Assembly: GCA_914767715.1 (NCBI GenBank)
Contig: OU612068.1
Coordinates: 25,916,001-25,980,000 of the forward strand
Length of the DNA: 64,000 nucleotides
Source of the DNA: Membranipora membranacea
Lineage: Eukaryota; Bryozoa; Gymnolaemata; Cheilostomatida; Membraniporidae
Reading direction: 5' to 3'
Shown: piece after piece, positions 36,786-50,617 of the stretch
Numbering within the stretch: position 1 is the first letter of the stretch
Layout of the letters: each line of letters opens with the position of its first letter
Notes under the pieces: generated by a model
What the model saw: the letters and a program-made list of their open reading frames with translations, nothing else
What the model was told of the DNA's origin: nothing
The model's database searches: none
Program-made: the position numbers and the translations under genes

Positions 36786-37725
36786 CTAATACCCGTACAC
36801 CTCAAACTCTGCGATCTGGAGATAGGTTATATGATCTAAAATCATCATAACTTTGAAGGACCTTCCTCCTTTGGCTGGCTGACATGGTAATCATTTAACT
36901 TGAGAACTGGTCAGCGGTGGTCCGGATAAATGTGACACAATCTGCCTGCGTAGTCATCTAGGTCCTCATCATTGATAGCAACCAGAAAGTTTAGTTGTCT
37001 CAGTACGATCTGAAAATTAAATGACATTGGTATTCCATTGTTGTCAGCTCTATAAACTTGTGCATGTACAAAAATAACAGGATTGATTGATTGATTAAAT
37101 AATTCAGATCAGTGCTCAGCTCAGCTCACAGTTTAGCCTAAATGAAGCATAACATTTTGGATTCAGCATGGTTTTTCCTTGTTATAGCCAACTTTCATCT
37201 TTTTCTTGAGCATTTTGTTCTGTGCTGAGTGACAAGGAAATTTTTGCTAATACAGCAATTATCTAAGTGGAAATAAGTTCTAAACTCAAAAATCAATATC
37301 ACAACTCATCATCCTGGTTGTTCTCAAACTACTTCCATTGAGTAAGGGATTTAAAAAAAAAAGGATTTTCTTTTGGGAATAAGCCTTGTTGAATTTCTGA
37401 AAGTTATATTTTACATACTGCTTATACATATAAGAGAAGAAAATATTCTCTACCAATGCAATAACTTAGGTTAGTTAGGTTAGGTTAGGTAATACTTATC
37501 ACCATGGTTTGAGATTCCTGTCTAACTAGACAAGTTTCATGATTAAGCTCATAACAGAAAGGTCAGACTAGGGTGTAGGTGCATGGAAAACCAGGAAAAA
37601 ACAGGGAAAAAACCCAAAATAATTTGCAGGAGACACTATGACTATGTGAGGCGTTTTAGCAGTATCACTGATTGGATTCTGGACTTTTCCATTGACATAA
37701 AATAACATGGTGTTGGAATTGAAGA

Positions 37726-40700
37726 CACTGCGTTTCATACCCAAGAATTGTCTGACAATTCTGTACAATTCTAGAATTGTCATAAACTGACCTATATATC
37801 ATTACCCAACCAGCAGCCATCATTGTGTAATTAACCCTGCCTGCTAAATAAATTACTTTCATTATTGATATTGTATAGCCATAGTAGAAGCCTTTACAGT
37901 TCTAGTCAATATCATACAATTGGATATGCTGTAATGAATAGATATTGCTGTGCAAGGTAGCATCAAAATCTATATTGCGAGAGGCTTTTCGTATCACCAT
38001 GATGGAAAATGAAAGCATTCCATTTGAATTGTTGGCTCACAATTTTTGTAAGCACGGAAAACTCATAGTAATGAGTATGATGACGCGACAAAATACTTAT
38101 GTTCAACTCTTCTGTGTTGTACAATACCCTACGTTATATTTTATGCAATCTGTTAATATTGGGAGCAACTGCATAAATGGAATACATCAGCTAAACTATG
38201 CTAGCAGAATTATCAGAAAACTTTGCTACTAATAAAAATGTACAACATCGCTCCCCAGATGATCGAGGAATCGAGAAGTGATATGTGAATGAGGCCATAT
38301 TATCCACAGAAACACTGAATACTGAAAATATGCTGACTGATGCTAAAAAACTCAAACTTGGTGTCACAGCAAGTAGTATGAGTGCTGATTATTGGCATAG
38401 TCTAAACTACGCCCCTTGTGATTATTGAGAGTGAATGGCTTTCAGCTATTTCTATTTGTTGGCCAAAGATGCTCTGAGCATGGAGTTAGCTCTGAATGTT
38501 ATGGTATGTGGGCTGAGGGAGGCAAAGGTAAATCAACTATCGTAAGCCTGGTATATATTCATTACCTGTCTACAAAGGAGGTCTTGATGTTATACTATAT
38601 CATTCTCAGCCATCTCAGTTATACGGTGTACAGGAAGCAAATCTGACATAGTTCTCTCTCACTTTTGGATGGTAGTCCCCTAGTAGGTGTTGGCACTAGC
38701 ACAGATAGTATCAAAATGTCAGGCTAGTGGCAACACCGTTTAATGTAATACATTTTAATCTGTCAGCTCGAGTGCCACAAGCAGGGAGATTGGCCAATAA
38801 CAGGCATAATTACATAACTACCTTGATATCCTTGTTGTCAAAATTTTTAATTGTCCAATTAAGTATAATTAATACTGTTTGTTAATCCTTCACACACATT
38901 CCATTGAACTTGTAACAAGTCATCACGACACACTTGTGGAATCAGAGAGACAGGAGTCATTGTAAGCTGACCTAACTTCCTGTCTTTTGCCGCTGATAAT
39001 GAATGCGGTGAGTTTTAAATTTCGCGAATATTCATTTTTATAATGATAGTTGTTTGGGTGTAAGTGCAATCATGATCATTCTTTGACGGAAGAGTGAGGG
39101 GGCGGGAAGTTGTAACATTTTATGCAAAATACTAGATAATTGTCCAAATTCCATTTGCATATTTTTATCAAATTGTTTCACCAAACTCTGCTTCAAAGCT
39201 CATCATTGTACAGAGTTATTATGTCAAGAATGAGATTGCCTCGCAAAAAACCTTAAATTCTCTGGCGCCCTTATTCTCCAGTATTTGCAAAAAAAGTTTC
39301 ATTGATATTCCGCGCTTCTTGGTCAACTTCAAGAGTTGAGCCAGCATTATATGATAATCTGTGTGTTTATCCACAGGGTTGTCCATTTTTAAATCTACTG
39401 GTACCTCATAAGTCTTGTGAAGGTCGCCTATGAATGCCTGTGTAAACAAAATTAACATTCTTACTGGTTTATCTTGATTATGACTTCATGGGTAAATAAC
39501 TTGGATACCAACAATACATCCAATTATGCTTGGCTAAGATGTTGATGTTAATTGAAAGGTAAACAATTGGCAGATGACACTGTGAGAATCTTGTTCAAAT
39601 TCAATAATAAGCTAATCTCATTGAAAATGATCAGACAGATCAAACTGTACACTGTAGCCATTAATTGCATGCATCAAAGAGTTTGGTATGTTAAAGGTTC
39701 TATCAACCTGAAATTCCAATCATTTCAACAAATTCAGATTAGGGGCTTGCAGGACCATTACAGCTGTTAAATGTTAAAGCGATAAATTATTGCCTGGACA
39801 GCCTTTTGGCAGATAATCTTTTAAAGCTCTCAGATTATCATTATCGGCTGCATTGATAAATTTAGAATTTACAGTGGCCACCAGACATTCTGTACAAACG
39901 AGTTCTATTGTGTCATTGAATGATGGGCCTGTTAGATTTACTCTTGCTTCTCTCTGCCCATATACCATAAAATTCAATTAATGGCTACAATGCACTGTTT
40001 AATCTGCCTGATCATTTTCAATGAGATTAGCTTATTGAATTCGAACAAGATTCTCACAGTGTCATTTGCCAATTGTTTACCTTTCAATTGACATCAACAT
40101 CTTAGCCAAGCATAATTGGATGTATTGTTGGTATCCAAGTTATTTACCCATGAAGTCATAATCAAGATAAGCCAGTAAGAATGTTCATTTTGTTTACACT
40201 GGCATTCATAGGCAGCCTTCACAGAACTTATAAGGTAGCGGTAGATTTAAAAATGGACAACCCTATGGGTAAAGACACAGATTATCATATAATGCTGGCT
40301 CAACTCTTGAAGTTGACCAAGAAGCGCGGAAAATCAATGAAACCTTTTTGCAAATACTAGAGAATAAGGGCGCCTGAGAATTTAAGGTTTTTTGCGAGGC
40401 AATCTCATTCTTGACATAATAACTCTGTACAATGATGAGCTTTGAAGCAGAGTTTGGTGAACTAATTTTATAAAAAAATACAAATGGAATTTGGACAATT
40501 ATCTAGTTTTTTGCATAAAATGTTACAACTTTCCGCCCCTCACTCTTCTGACAAAGAATGATCATGATTGCAATTACACCCAAACAACCATCATTATAAA
40601 AATGAATATTCGCGAAATTTAAAACTCACCGCATTCATTACCAGCAGCAAAAGAGAGGAAGTTAGGTCAGCTTACAATGACTCCTGTCTCTCTGATTCCA

Positions 40701-41734
40701 CAAGTGTGTCACAATTACTTGTTACAAGTGCAATGGAATGTGTGTGAAGGATTAACAAACAGTGTTAATTATACTTAATTGTACAATTAAAAATTTTGAC
40801 AACAAGGATATCAAGGTAATTATGTAATTATGCCTGTTATTGGCTAACCTCCCTGCTTGTGGCACTCAAGCTGACAGATTAAAATTTATTACTTTAAACG
40901 GTGTTGCAACTAGTCTAACATTTTAATACTATCTGTACTAGTGCCAACATCTACTAGGGAACTACCATCCAAGAGTGAGAGAGAAATATGCCAAAATTGC
41001 TTCCTGTGTACACCGTATAACTGAGATGGCTGAGAATTATATAGTATAACATCAAGAGCTCCTTTGTAGACAGGTAATGAATATATACCAGGCTTACGAT
41101 AGTTGATTTACCTTTGCCTCCCTCAGCCCACATACCATAACATTCAGAGCTAACTCCATGCTCAGAGCATCTTTGGCCAACAAATAGAAATAGCTGAAAG
41201 CCCTTCAATCTCAATAATCACAAGGAGCGTAGTTTAGACTATGCCAATAATCAGTACTCATACTACTTGCTGTGACACCAAGTTTGAGTTTTTTTAGCAT
41301 CAGTCAGCATATTTTCAGTAGTAAGTCGTTCTGTGGATAAGATGGCCTTATTCACATATCACTTCTCTCCACTTAGGCATGTAGGACAGTTGATACAAAG
41401 AAATCCCTCACTCATCTGGGGAGCGATGTTGTACATTTTTATTAGTAGCAAAGTTCTGATCTGAACCTGGGCCTGACCGCAAGATAGATTTTGATGCTAC
41501 CTTGCACAGCAATATCTATTCATTACAGCATATCCAATTGTATGATATTGACTAGAACTGTAAAGGCTTATACTATGGCTATACAATATCAATAATGAAA
41601 TTAATTTATTTAGCAGGCAGGGTTAATTACACAAAAATGGTTGCTGGTTGGGTAATGATATATAGGTCAGTTTCTGACAATTCTAGAATTGTACAGAATT
41701 GTCAGACAATTCTTGGGTATGAAACGCAGTGAGA
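37726..41734. mobile_element. 4-kb palindrome in intron 3 of the pseudogene
   Basis: The outer ends are CACTGCGTTTCATACCC at 37726 and its complement ending at 41734. The arms are about 37726-39667 and 39976-41734, with a unique loop of about 305 bases. Arm identity is high: a 73-codon frame at 38425-38646 recurs on the opposite strand at 41214-40954 with few changes. The same intron in the intact paralogue (28904-29866) has the flanks but not the palindrome, so it is an insertion. No clear target-site duplication or transposase frame is seen. Confidence 0.8.
39219..39458 (-). pseudogene. CARD-like death-fold exon inside the palindrome arm
   Basis: Open frame of 79 codons. After a TTTACACAG acceptor-like site it reads A-F-I-G-D-L, then Y-H-I-M-L-A-Q-L-L-K-L-T-K-K-R-G and L-Q-I-L-E-N-K-G-A-R-E-F-K-V-F-C-E-A-I. 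The last part is close to the helix 5-6 signature of CARD domains (L-L-x-x-L-x-x-K-G-x-x-A-F-x-x-F-C-E-A-L). The other arm has a decayed copy on the + strand (about 40160-40420). The N-terminal helices of a CARD are not convincingly present. It may be a gene fragment captured by the palindromic element. The domain call is from pattern only. Confidence 0.5.
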
Positions 41735-43379
41735 GATGTTTGATTTATGGCCTTTTTACAGTATATAATACAGTTTTATGAAAATGAAACATGAAGGGTT
41801 TTCTATCATAATATCTGAACATATTCCCAGATTATAGCATTATTAACAACGATAAATATTGTTGCGATATGTGTGCATGTAATGTATATAAGACATACTA
41901 ATGTATGACTTGGTAGACAAGTGCCTAGCCTCCCAAATATTCAATTATTACAAGACAGAGTAGGCTAAAACAAACCTGCATAATTAATTTGTTGGTAACG
42001 AAAGCTCTAATTATGATATGGATTATTCCGAGGTCACCTTTCAGCCATGGCTCTTGTTCGCCATGAACATGGAAATGCGACACAATATCTCCATCAAATA
42101 CTTTTTCTCCCTCTCTACCAGTAGTCCACAATGAGGACCAGCTCAGAGAGCTGCGCATCAGCCCTATAGATAAAAGAAAGTTCTCAAGTATTCCGAATTA
42201 TGATTTGGCATTGAACTGAGGGCTGGGTCTAAAAAGAGCAGAAAACTTTTAAATAACACTTCACTGTGGTTGTTTGACATGATAAGAATGCATGTTGGTA
42301 ACAAACCTAAAGATGAAATGGTTTTGTGAATTAGAAATTTAGTCTGCAAATTAGATGTACAAATTTTCAATCGCATGCTAAAGAGAGATAATGCCAGAAA
42401 TAGAATAAAGAACCTAAAAGTGTTATTACTTTAGAAGGTCATGCACTTAAAAACTGATAACTCAACACTAATAACTCATGGTTGTGATTTATATAATGTC
42501 AACCCTTTGAATGGTAGCGTACCTTTAGACAATATGACAGACTTATCAACATCTTAATCATAATCAACATAGAAGATATCACTCTGAGCACAGTCTGATA
42601 TCGGTGGTGTGGATGAGCATTTAGGATGATACGGAGAAGCTGTCACAACGCTTTCAATTCCAGTAAGATTATGTGGATCCTGAATGCAGGACTGATGACA
42701 ATTTTTGCACTAAACCAATGACCGCCAATAGCCAAACCTAGGAAGAAGAACAATGAAGGCAATATATATTTCTTGTTTTAAGCATTATTTGAGTGAGTGA
42801 GAATTTGGTGGCCATATGTAACATTTCCTACATACTGAAGCTGCATTGATTAACCACGCTGACATTGAGACTTCACTATTAACATGTATATCTTTGATCG
42901 CTAGAGTCGATCTAGTACCATCATGTGCCCGCCCTAAATTAATGAAATTCTCATCTGGTCATCACACAAAATTATTCCTGATGGTACCAAACCTAAGTGA
43001 ATTAATTCACTCACTATCCATAAGAGAGCAATCGTGTACCATGGCATCCGTGTTGATGAACTGTTGTCCAAACAGGAAACACCTACAGACTTCGGCACTG
43101 TATATCAGTTTCCCTTAATTTGCGCACAACAGAAAGTCCAAGACTGCCAATTTTAGGGGTTTATTTTTTGTGTTGTTTGGCATTCATTCTGATAACAGCC
43201 TTTTTTCCAGCAGTTATTTGCTGACCTGAAAAGGAAAAGTCAATACTACAAAATACTGCCTTTCAAAATAAAATGGTTACGTCAACTCATTAAACTTTAT
43301 TATTCAGTCAGACATGTGATTTTAATTTTTTAATTTGTTTTTAATACTTTATTGGCATAATTTTTGTTCTCAAAGAATG

Positions 43380-44985
43380 TATTACAAAATTTTAATTAAT
43401 GGCGATCATGTCACATCCTTGGATTTAAATTAAACCATGCTTTTTTTGAACAATAATTTCAATATTCTCACCTTTAACGGGGAGACAGCCCTGCAGAATG
43501 TCCATTCGTGTGTATGCCAGCAACTAGATCGTGGGCGCACAGTGTTCTTGATTCTCCTTGATTTATCAGCAGCCTTTGACACTATTTCTCATGAACATAT
43601 CCTTTTTTTGCTCTCTTCTAAATTCATGGTCGGCGGATCTGTTCTCAGATGGATAAAAGCATATCTCACCGATCGCTCTTTCAGAGTAAAAATCAACAGT
43701 GAGTTATCTGATCCTGTACCTTGCAATGTAGATGTGCCTCAAGGCAGCGTACTTGGCCCTATTTTGTTTAATTGTGTGATGGCCTCATTACCTAGTCTAC
43801 TTGATAATATCGAGGTGAAATTTCACATGTACGCTGATGACAGCCAGTTCTGGGTGAGTTTCGGTGAGAGTGAATCCATCAACAATGAAATAACAGCATG
43901 GTCAAGAGTCAAGCAGGCTTTTTTGATCATCTCCTCCTTCATGGAAAACAGCCGTTTGAAACTTAATCCCGCAAAAACTCATTTAATCCCACTTTCACGC
44001 AATAAACAATCATCCTCATTTTCATCACTCAAATTAACTGATCATGTCTCTGTTCCTCCTTCAGCCACTGTTCATAATCTTGGCGTGATCATGGACTCTA
44101 AGTTAGATTTTCATGCTCACGTCAGTGATGTTCGAAAATCAAGTTTCTTTCAACCAAAACGACTAAAATCAATCAGAGCCTTTATTCCTGAAAGCCAGTT
44201 TTCCACACTCAATCATGCATTCATAACAAGCAGGCTTGATTTCTGTAACTCATTCTTCTACAAACTACCTGACAATCTCGTCTCACGTCTCCAAATCATT
44301 CAAAATTCCTGCGCCAAATGTATCACAGGTACAAACCACTATTCATCAGCAACTGAAGCCAGAGTTAAACTGCACTGGCTACCCATCAGGTCTAGATCAA
44401 AATTCAAAATATCAATCATGGCTCATAAAACCGTCCATCATCCCCATCTCATCTCTTCCTACATTTCTCAATCTTTCACAACATCTAAGCATGCCCGAAC
44501 CACTCGTTCCAACTAAGCCAACACTCTTGCGAGCAATTTTAAATGTAGACTAAAAACAGTAGGTGGTAGATCCGTTAATTCCACTTTACCAGATGTATGG
44601 AACTCCCTACCATCTTACCTTCGCAATCTCTCTTCCACCTCCTCATTTAAGTCACAGTTAAAAACGCATCTTTTCAGAGAAGCTTATACCCCACATATAT
44701 AGGTTTTATAGTGGATTTTTAGGTGCTGGGCAATTGCCACTTATAGGTTTTAATTATTTTATCTTATCTTTCATCTTTTTATCTTATCTCTTTAATTATT
44801 TTTATGATAACAAAATTTTAATCAATTTTATTTATTTTACCAGCAACAGGCTTATTTCATAGTATATGTTTCTATATTAACCTTTTATCACATGTACAAC
44901 GCTTAGAAATCATTGTTTTTAAACAATTTTATTAAGCGTTTCATAAATAAACTTTATTATTATTAGTATTATTATTAACGCCTAC
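43380..44985 (+). mobile_element. CR1/L2-type LINE, 5'-truncated
   Basis: A 359-codon reverse transcriptase frame (43437-44516) with L-L-D-L-S-A-A-F-D-T-I, V-P-Q-G-S-V-L-G-P-I-L-F, H-M-Y-A-D-D-S-Q, H-N-L-G-V-I-M-D and L-H-W-L-P-I. After a stop the typical C-terminal block follows in another frame (P-D-V-W-N-S-L-P-S-Y-L-R, then K-T-H-L-F-R-E-A). The element ends with ATAAACTTTATTATTATTAG repeats. It lacks the endonuclease. It lies in intron 1 of the discoidin-like pseudogene. Confidence 0.85.
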
Positions 44986-46338
44986 TCATCAGAATTTATA
45001 CAAACAACTATTTTTACTCTGTAAAATCGAGATACTTTTTTCAGATGCCTTTCAATTCATAAAGGGCTTCTTCACTAAGACTAAGCTTTGTAGTAGGTCA
45101 ACAACGCCAATGAACCTCCACTCAAAGTGATGGAGAGTTTAGTCTTTATTGATTAGGTTTGCAGGGAAAACAAGAAATAGAACTCTATGTTATTGACCAG
45201 ACAATTAAAAAAAAGTCGTCTGTTTTCAATGAAAGACCCAAACAAATGTATCAGCGTCATCACCACCCTTACTTTTCGAGTGAGTGACATGGGCACGCTG
45301 TAAAGATACCCAGAAGTGGGACATAAGTAAGGAAACAAAACAAAATTTGAATTGAGAATTGTAATGACAATCAAAAATTCTTACTCATGAATTGTTGCAA
45401 TGACTCAAGATAAAAAGTTATACCAGGGCAACCTATTCAAGCAATTCAGTTATTTTTATATGTCAAAACAATGGTCCAATGGCTGCGATGTTACCAATTG
45501 AAATTTATAAACATTGGGCATTAGACATCGTCAAAGAGTAATTCTGTCAGTAAATCTACGTCAGCAAGAACTTTACCTATAAACTCTGTTCAGCTCACTT
45601 TTTTTTGTTGAGAGTAATCATGTTTCGTGTTGGGCCATTTTAAAACAAATTTGTCATAATTTCATAGAATTGATTAACTGCACCATCCTTTGTGTTCACT
45701 GTACTCTGTGGCTGATACTTACATAACACATTTGGCATTTTCAAATACTATACATACAAAACCAACACATTACATGGACCTAGGTTGGCTTAAAATATTA
45801 CATAATGGTCTAATTATCACCGGAAATGACCAAATTATGTTTATTTGGCAAGGTGATCACACAAAGTATATTCACTGTTAATTGATAATGACCCATATGA
45901 TGATAATTAAGTCAAAAAATTTACACCTCACAATTAAGACATTTGTGACTGCAGATGGATGTTGTGGAAGGACAAAAATTGTTTTAATTTAGCATCAAGA
46001 AAATGCAACAAGTATGGTCTATAGACTTGTGCAATGAGGGTTTGGATTTGTTTTAAAAAATCTACGATAGTTCACATTTGTGGTCCATATTTTGACAATA
46101 GTTGATTGCAAAATTTGTGAAAATTGTAAATGATTTGTGGTATTAATATAGGAAACAGTTAGATCTACAGGTAAATTCCAATTATTGAGATTACTAAGTC
46201 TAAAATATCTAACATTGCTACCTAGGAATTTCAACTGCTATCAATGGAATTACCTGCAACAGTAAGAACTAGCAAACTTAAGATAGTAAAAATCCTACCT
46301 GGGAGAGATATAATCATGAGTAGAAGTAATGAAGCCAT

Positions 46339-49300
46339 GATTTCTTCATCATGCTGTTCGTTAAATTATCACACCATGTATCGTTTCAATAAATTGAATA
46401 CGAGTTCATCTTAGATCCACCAAAATGCTAACATGAATACCTGATTGTGATATGAAATACAAAACACCGTACTGTTTGATAGTCAGATATGATATAAAAT
46501 CGTTCTATTATTAAGGAACATACAGAAGACATTTTATACATAATCAAAATATGATTTTTAATGCATTTTGTTGGCCGCCATGATCATTTCAAAGAAGGTT
46601 TTCCATCAAGAATCAACAAAAAATAATTGCACAGTTCCTTATATGTGGATCAAAGTTATGCACCGTCATACAATCTCCTGAGATACCTAAACAGTGTTAA
46701 CGTCACATTTCCCAGGCCTGATTTTCCCAATTGCATTGTCCATCAAAGTGATGAAGTGAAAATATCATTCATAATCTAAATTATTCACTTGTGAGACCTG
46801 AAACCTGAGACCTCTAAAATAAACTACATGGAGATGAAGAGTGTGCCTCGCATGGTAAGTTAGGTTCATTGAGGAAATTCAAGATACATCTCACCATAGA
46901 TAATCAGATTTTGGGAAATCCATCCAGGACCACAATAGCGTATTGAGATACGACATGAGGTTGTCTTGTCTATTATCATGAGAGCGCAACTCTGCATTGT
47001 GTGACAGTGCGAAGTGATCAACATAAAACTTTTGCTATAAGACCACCCACTACAGATATTAATCCCGATTACAGGTGGTTAATGAACTGACTTGTTACTT
47101 TATCATCATTTGTTTGTGATTGTCATAGTATGCCTGTCAGCTTCTATTATTATTGTATGTATTTTAACTATCATTTAACGTTATGCTGCCATTGTGTGAT
47201 GATCAACAATGTATTGAATTCATGTTGTATCTGTAATAGACTTCATGTTGTGAAACTGTAAAGTAAGATATTAATTTCAAATATAGCTAGTAAATGGAAG
47301 AGTACAGGTATAGTGATAAAATGTAGTGAGGTAGCTATCAGAATAATATCTTAATGATCTAGATGAGATACTCTCTTGGCTCAGGAAGTTACTCTCTTAA
47401 CTACTTGTAACATGTACTCATAATTTAGTTCACCAAAAAAACCTTCACTGTAATGAAACTTCTTTATTTCTTGAGATATCGTGATAATAGCTGAACTGGA
47501 AAATCGTTTCTATAAATTTCAACAGTATTTGAATCGCTCTATTGGCATAGCCCTCTTCACTTCAATGTCACAATCTACCCATCTATTTCAATCTTATTGT
47601 GACCTTGGCTCTTTTCAATAAAACTCAAGACAGATTATTGATATACATTCTACCCTAGGCTGAGTCAAATGGCCGGCTCATCTATAATACATTGCCATGT
47701 CTTTTTCTGCTGCGCACTAATAATCAGTCAAAATAGCCCAGGGAATAAATTGTTTGCGTGTAGGCCCAGGTTTTATTGCCCTCAGTGACAGGCCTTCCAG
47801 CCTTTAAAATTACTGTAACCTTGTGTGTTTACCTCAGCAAGCTTGACATAATTCAGCAATCAAGTCTACCTCAACTTGCTCTCTTGGCAAAGCACTGCTC
47901 ACTTGGCATTGTTCTGATAACAAGATCCTCCCTCTCTTTTTTTGTGTTTGCCCTGGATCCCAATGAGAGACTTTTCAACCTGTGAGCACCAAACAGTTCC
48001 AGGCACCTTACTGTGACCTTGGCTCTTTTCATCGGCGACAGGTTTTTTAGTTTTCCCCTGATCAGCGAACTCATATCAGTGGAGATATTCCTTGCTGTAA
48101 GCTTATCATTGATAATGACAGCAGTTTTTGTCTGACTCGGTACCATCAATAAACTCGAGCTTTATATAAGACTGACACCAGATCTGGCGTCACAAAGGCT
48201 CAGCAGGGATTTTTGTTTAATGGCCCTTAGCATTTGGAAGTGTATCAGAATAAGATGTTATATTAACTTCATTTGCTGGCTCTGAGCTCTCTTTCACTAT
48301 AGTACAAAACCGTGTCAAGACTACATCTCATCTCAACAGGTGATTTTTGGTGACTATTCAAATCGGATGCTCCTGAAAGAAATCTCTTAGAATGTATGCC
48401 GCCGAAATTCTGAAAATGATAAATAAATATTAAACAACTGTGATCGATGTTCAATGTACAAAAACATACCAAGATTGCAATCCGTGAGAATAAGACACTC
48501 TGTGGGTATGTGTCTTGACCCATATTCTTGATGACGTGACAGAAGACAGGAGCGACGGGCCTTTATGCTGTCCTGTGAAATATCACTTAATAAATGAAGA
48601 GATTAGAGAAAGTCTGCTCCCCAGGATCTATCGCAAATTCAATATTTTGTGATATATTAGAAGAGCAATGTCTTAAATGATCTATCAAAAAGACAATGGA
48701 ATGGTTTATGGAATTTTGATACTAATTCACTAGGTATCAAGGTCATAGAGAATCACCAATTCAATTGAGGCATTGAATGTAAATTCACCTTGCTGTCAAC
48801 ATAATTTCTGTGCTATGAAAATCGTAAGCATTTCCATAGGAGGTCCTCATGATGTTCAAAATAAACTAAGGCTCAATTCAGTCAGAATAATATATGGCTG
48901 ATGTTATTCAAGTGGGTGACTGGTGTAGGCTGAGACTTTGCTACAGCAGTAGGTACCCATTTATATAATCACTTTATTATCAGAACCTCCAGCTCAGCTA
49001 GTTGTTAAATCTGAGCATAGTTTGCTTGATCCCAGTGAAGCGTTTTAAATTATTTCATTTCTGCAACACCAATCTGAGAGCCTAGCTGTTCATCTGGTGA
49101 CTAGTGGTTGAATCCATATCATACAGAAATATGACAGACAGCTCATTTTTTAAGATTGCTGCTAATTCCCCCTCCTTTTCAACAAGCTATTGACTAGCTC
49201 TTCATTCACACCAACGTTAGTATCAAGGCAGGTTAGGACCTTACAATGAAAATGTACCATTCATATGGGGATATTTTTTAATTCTATAGCCAATGGTGAC

Positions 49301-50070
49301 AAACCAAACCAAACTCCAAAACCTACTAGACTAGTCTGGACATGCTGTCGGGGTCGGATTGTACAGGATTAAGAGCTTCAATATTTGACACATGTTATTC
49401 AGACAGTCTCCAACTTCCAATCATATATAATTTATCATAGCCCTTTGTACCAATTAGGCAGTTACTCAGGTTAAAATCAATAGCTCACTGAAGGTTTTTA
49501 CTTTAGGATATGGCTAAAATAATCGCTGACGTTTGATGACAAAAAGCAGAACAAGGTCAAAACCTTGACTTTTAGAATTTCCAAAGTGCTAAGCCTTTTT
49601 TATGACTTAATGCCCTTATAATCTCTCCTTGCAATGTCTCTGTTTATCAAACTTATCCCTCAATTTTAAAAAAACAGTGGTAGGCATGATTCACTTGTGG
49701 CCATGTTATTATGACCACATAGGATATCAGAGGACTGTAGGGCATTGTATTGTTTTGATGTTTATTTATTGACGAATCTTACAGCAGACTTACACAGCAA
49801 GCTGCTATTTTATTCCTCAGATTTACCTCGTCTTTTCAGTGGCTTGTTGATGGAGGTGTGAATTTTGATTCATGGTAGCATTCCAATGGGTTTGCAATTC
49901 CTCCTATCTCATATATATGATGTTGTTTTTCTTTAAATGACAATTTTAGGGTCACCATATATCATTTTAAATAATTCAAAAAGTTATACAGGGGCGTAGG
50001 TTTTCAAGATGCCAAAAAATTTCCATAATTTTAGGAAATTTCTAAAAAGTTGACTTTTGATTTTGAAGTT
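46339..50070. other. Intergenic with duplicated flank blocks
   Basis: 46366-47010 matches the other discoidin-like 5' flanks (for example ATCCATCCAGGACCAC at 46919 and 34326). 47280-48300 matches 26.5-28.2 kb. From 48300 to 50070 I recognise nothing. Confidence 0.5.
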
Positions 50071-50082
50071 GCATCTTAGTCC

Positions 50083-50215
50083 CAAATCTGCAGTGGAGGC
50101 AGTAAGCTTAGAAATGATATCCAATCGCAAGTGATCTAGTATTATTATTACAGCAATTATGGACAATAGCTCTCTGTTTTCGGTGCGCATGCCTCAAGCC
50201 AAATAAATCACCTCT
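50083..50215. repeat. Direct repeat shared with 62565-62690
   Basis: The blocks AAGCTTAGAAATGATATCCAAT and GCATGCCTCA occur in the same order and orientation in both places, 12.5 kb apart. Here the repeat overlaps the 3' end of the right receptor gene. At 62565 it stands alone. Confidence 0.65.
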
Positions 50216-50308
50216 GCTCGGAAACACAAGCGATGTCACAATAAAGCAATTGTTCACTGCGAGGGTCAGCATAAGGCATGACAGGAGAATGCGAAGAAGA
50301 CAACTTAC

Positions 50309-50617
50309 TAGCATGATGCTTGCAACTTAAATGCTCTAAGCTGCGATCACAGGGCGGGAGAGATAACCTATGTCGAACATATGGAGGCCTCGTAACCATT
50401 GTTTTTGTGTCTGTTGACCTATCTACATGTTCCAACACTTCAACATAGTACGGCTCAGCAAAGGAATCCTTTGAGTCCTCTTGTACTAGAGGCTGTCTGT
50501 GCTGATTTGGCAGCGGTAGAGGTGGCCTATCCTTGACCAGGCATTCTTTATTGATTGTTGCCTTGATGGATTTTCTTTGTTCAACACCCCTATGTCTGCG
50601 TGTGGTCAGTTCAATAT
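50309..50617 (-). CDS. Receptor tail cassette 3, intact
   Basis: A 309-nt exon (103 codons), phase 1 at both ends, acceptor TTCTTACAG, donor GCTA|GTAAGT. It begins I-E-L-T-T-R-R-H-R-G-V-E-Q and carries P-N-Q-H-R-Q-P-L-V, then A-E-P-Y-Y-V-E-V-L and R-P-P-Y-V-R-H-R-L-S-L-P-P. It is the only cassette in the window without a lesion. Reading past the donor stays open and reaches L-L-Y-C-D-I (ITIM-like) before a TGA near 50208, giving a possible alternative C-terminus by intron retention. The 1-1 phase means the cassette can be skipped or repeated without breaking the frame. Confidence 0.75.

Larger units (their letters stand above)
36786..46338 (-). pseudogene. Discoidin-like secreted protein pseudogene
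   Basis: Same four-exon plan as the two intact genes: 46338-46299 (signal peptide M-A-S-L-L-L-L-M-I-I-S-L-P), 42737-42523, 42163-41976 and 37009-36786. All splice sites are still present. Exon 2 is 215 nt instead of 216, and has an in-frame TAA where its relatives have GAA/GAG (Y-D-Y-D-stop). Exon 3 is 188 nt instead of 189. Exon 4 has an extra base near its start, a missing base at Y-P-G-P, and TGA in place of the TGG of E-W-L-P-C. Intron 1 carries a CR1/L2-type LINE and intron 3 a 4-kb palindrome, so it is about twice the length of the intact copy. Some of the ordered damage could be sequencing error, but the two nonsense changes are substitutions. Confidence 0.85.

Noticed and set aside
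38425-38646. 73-codon frame conserved in both palindrome arms, possible gene
   Set aside because: Conservation is explained by the arms being near-identical inverted copies; another frame of the same stretch resembles part of the loop sequence, so coding status is undecided and no function can be given.
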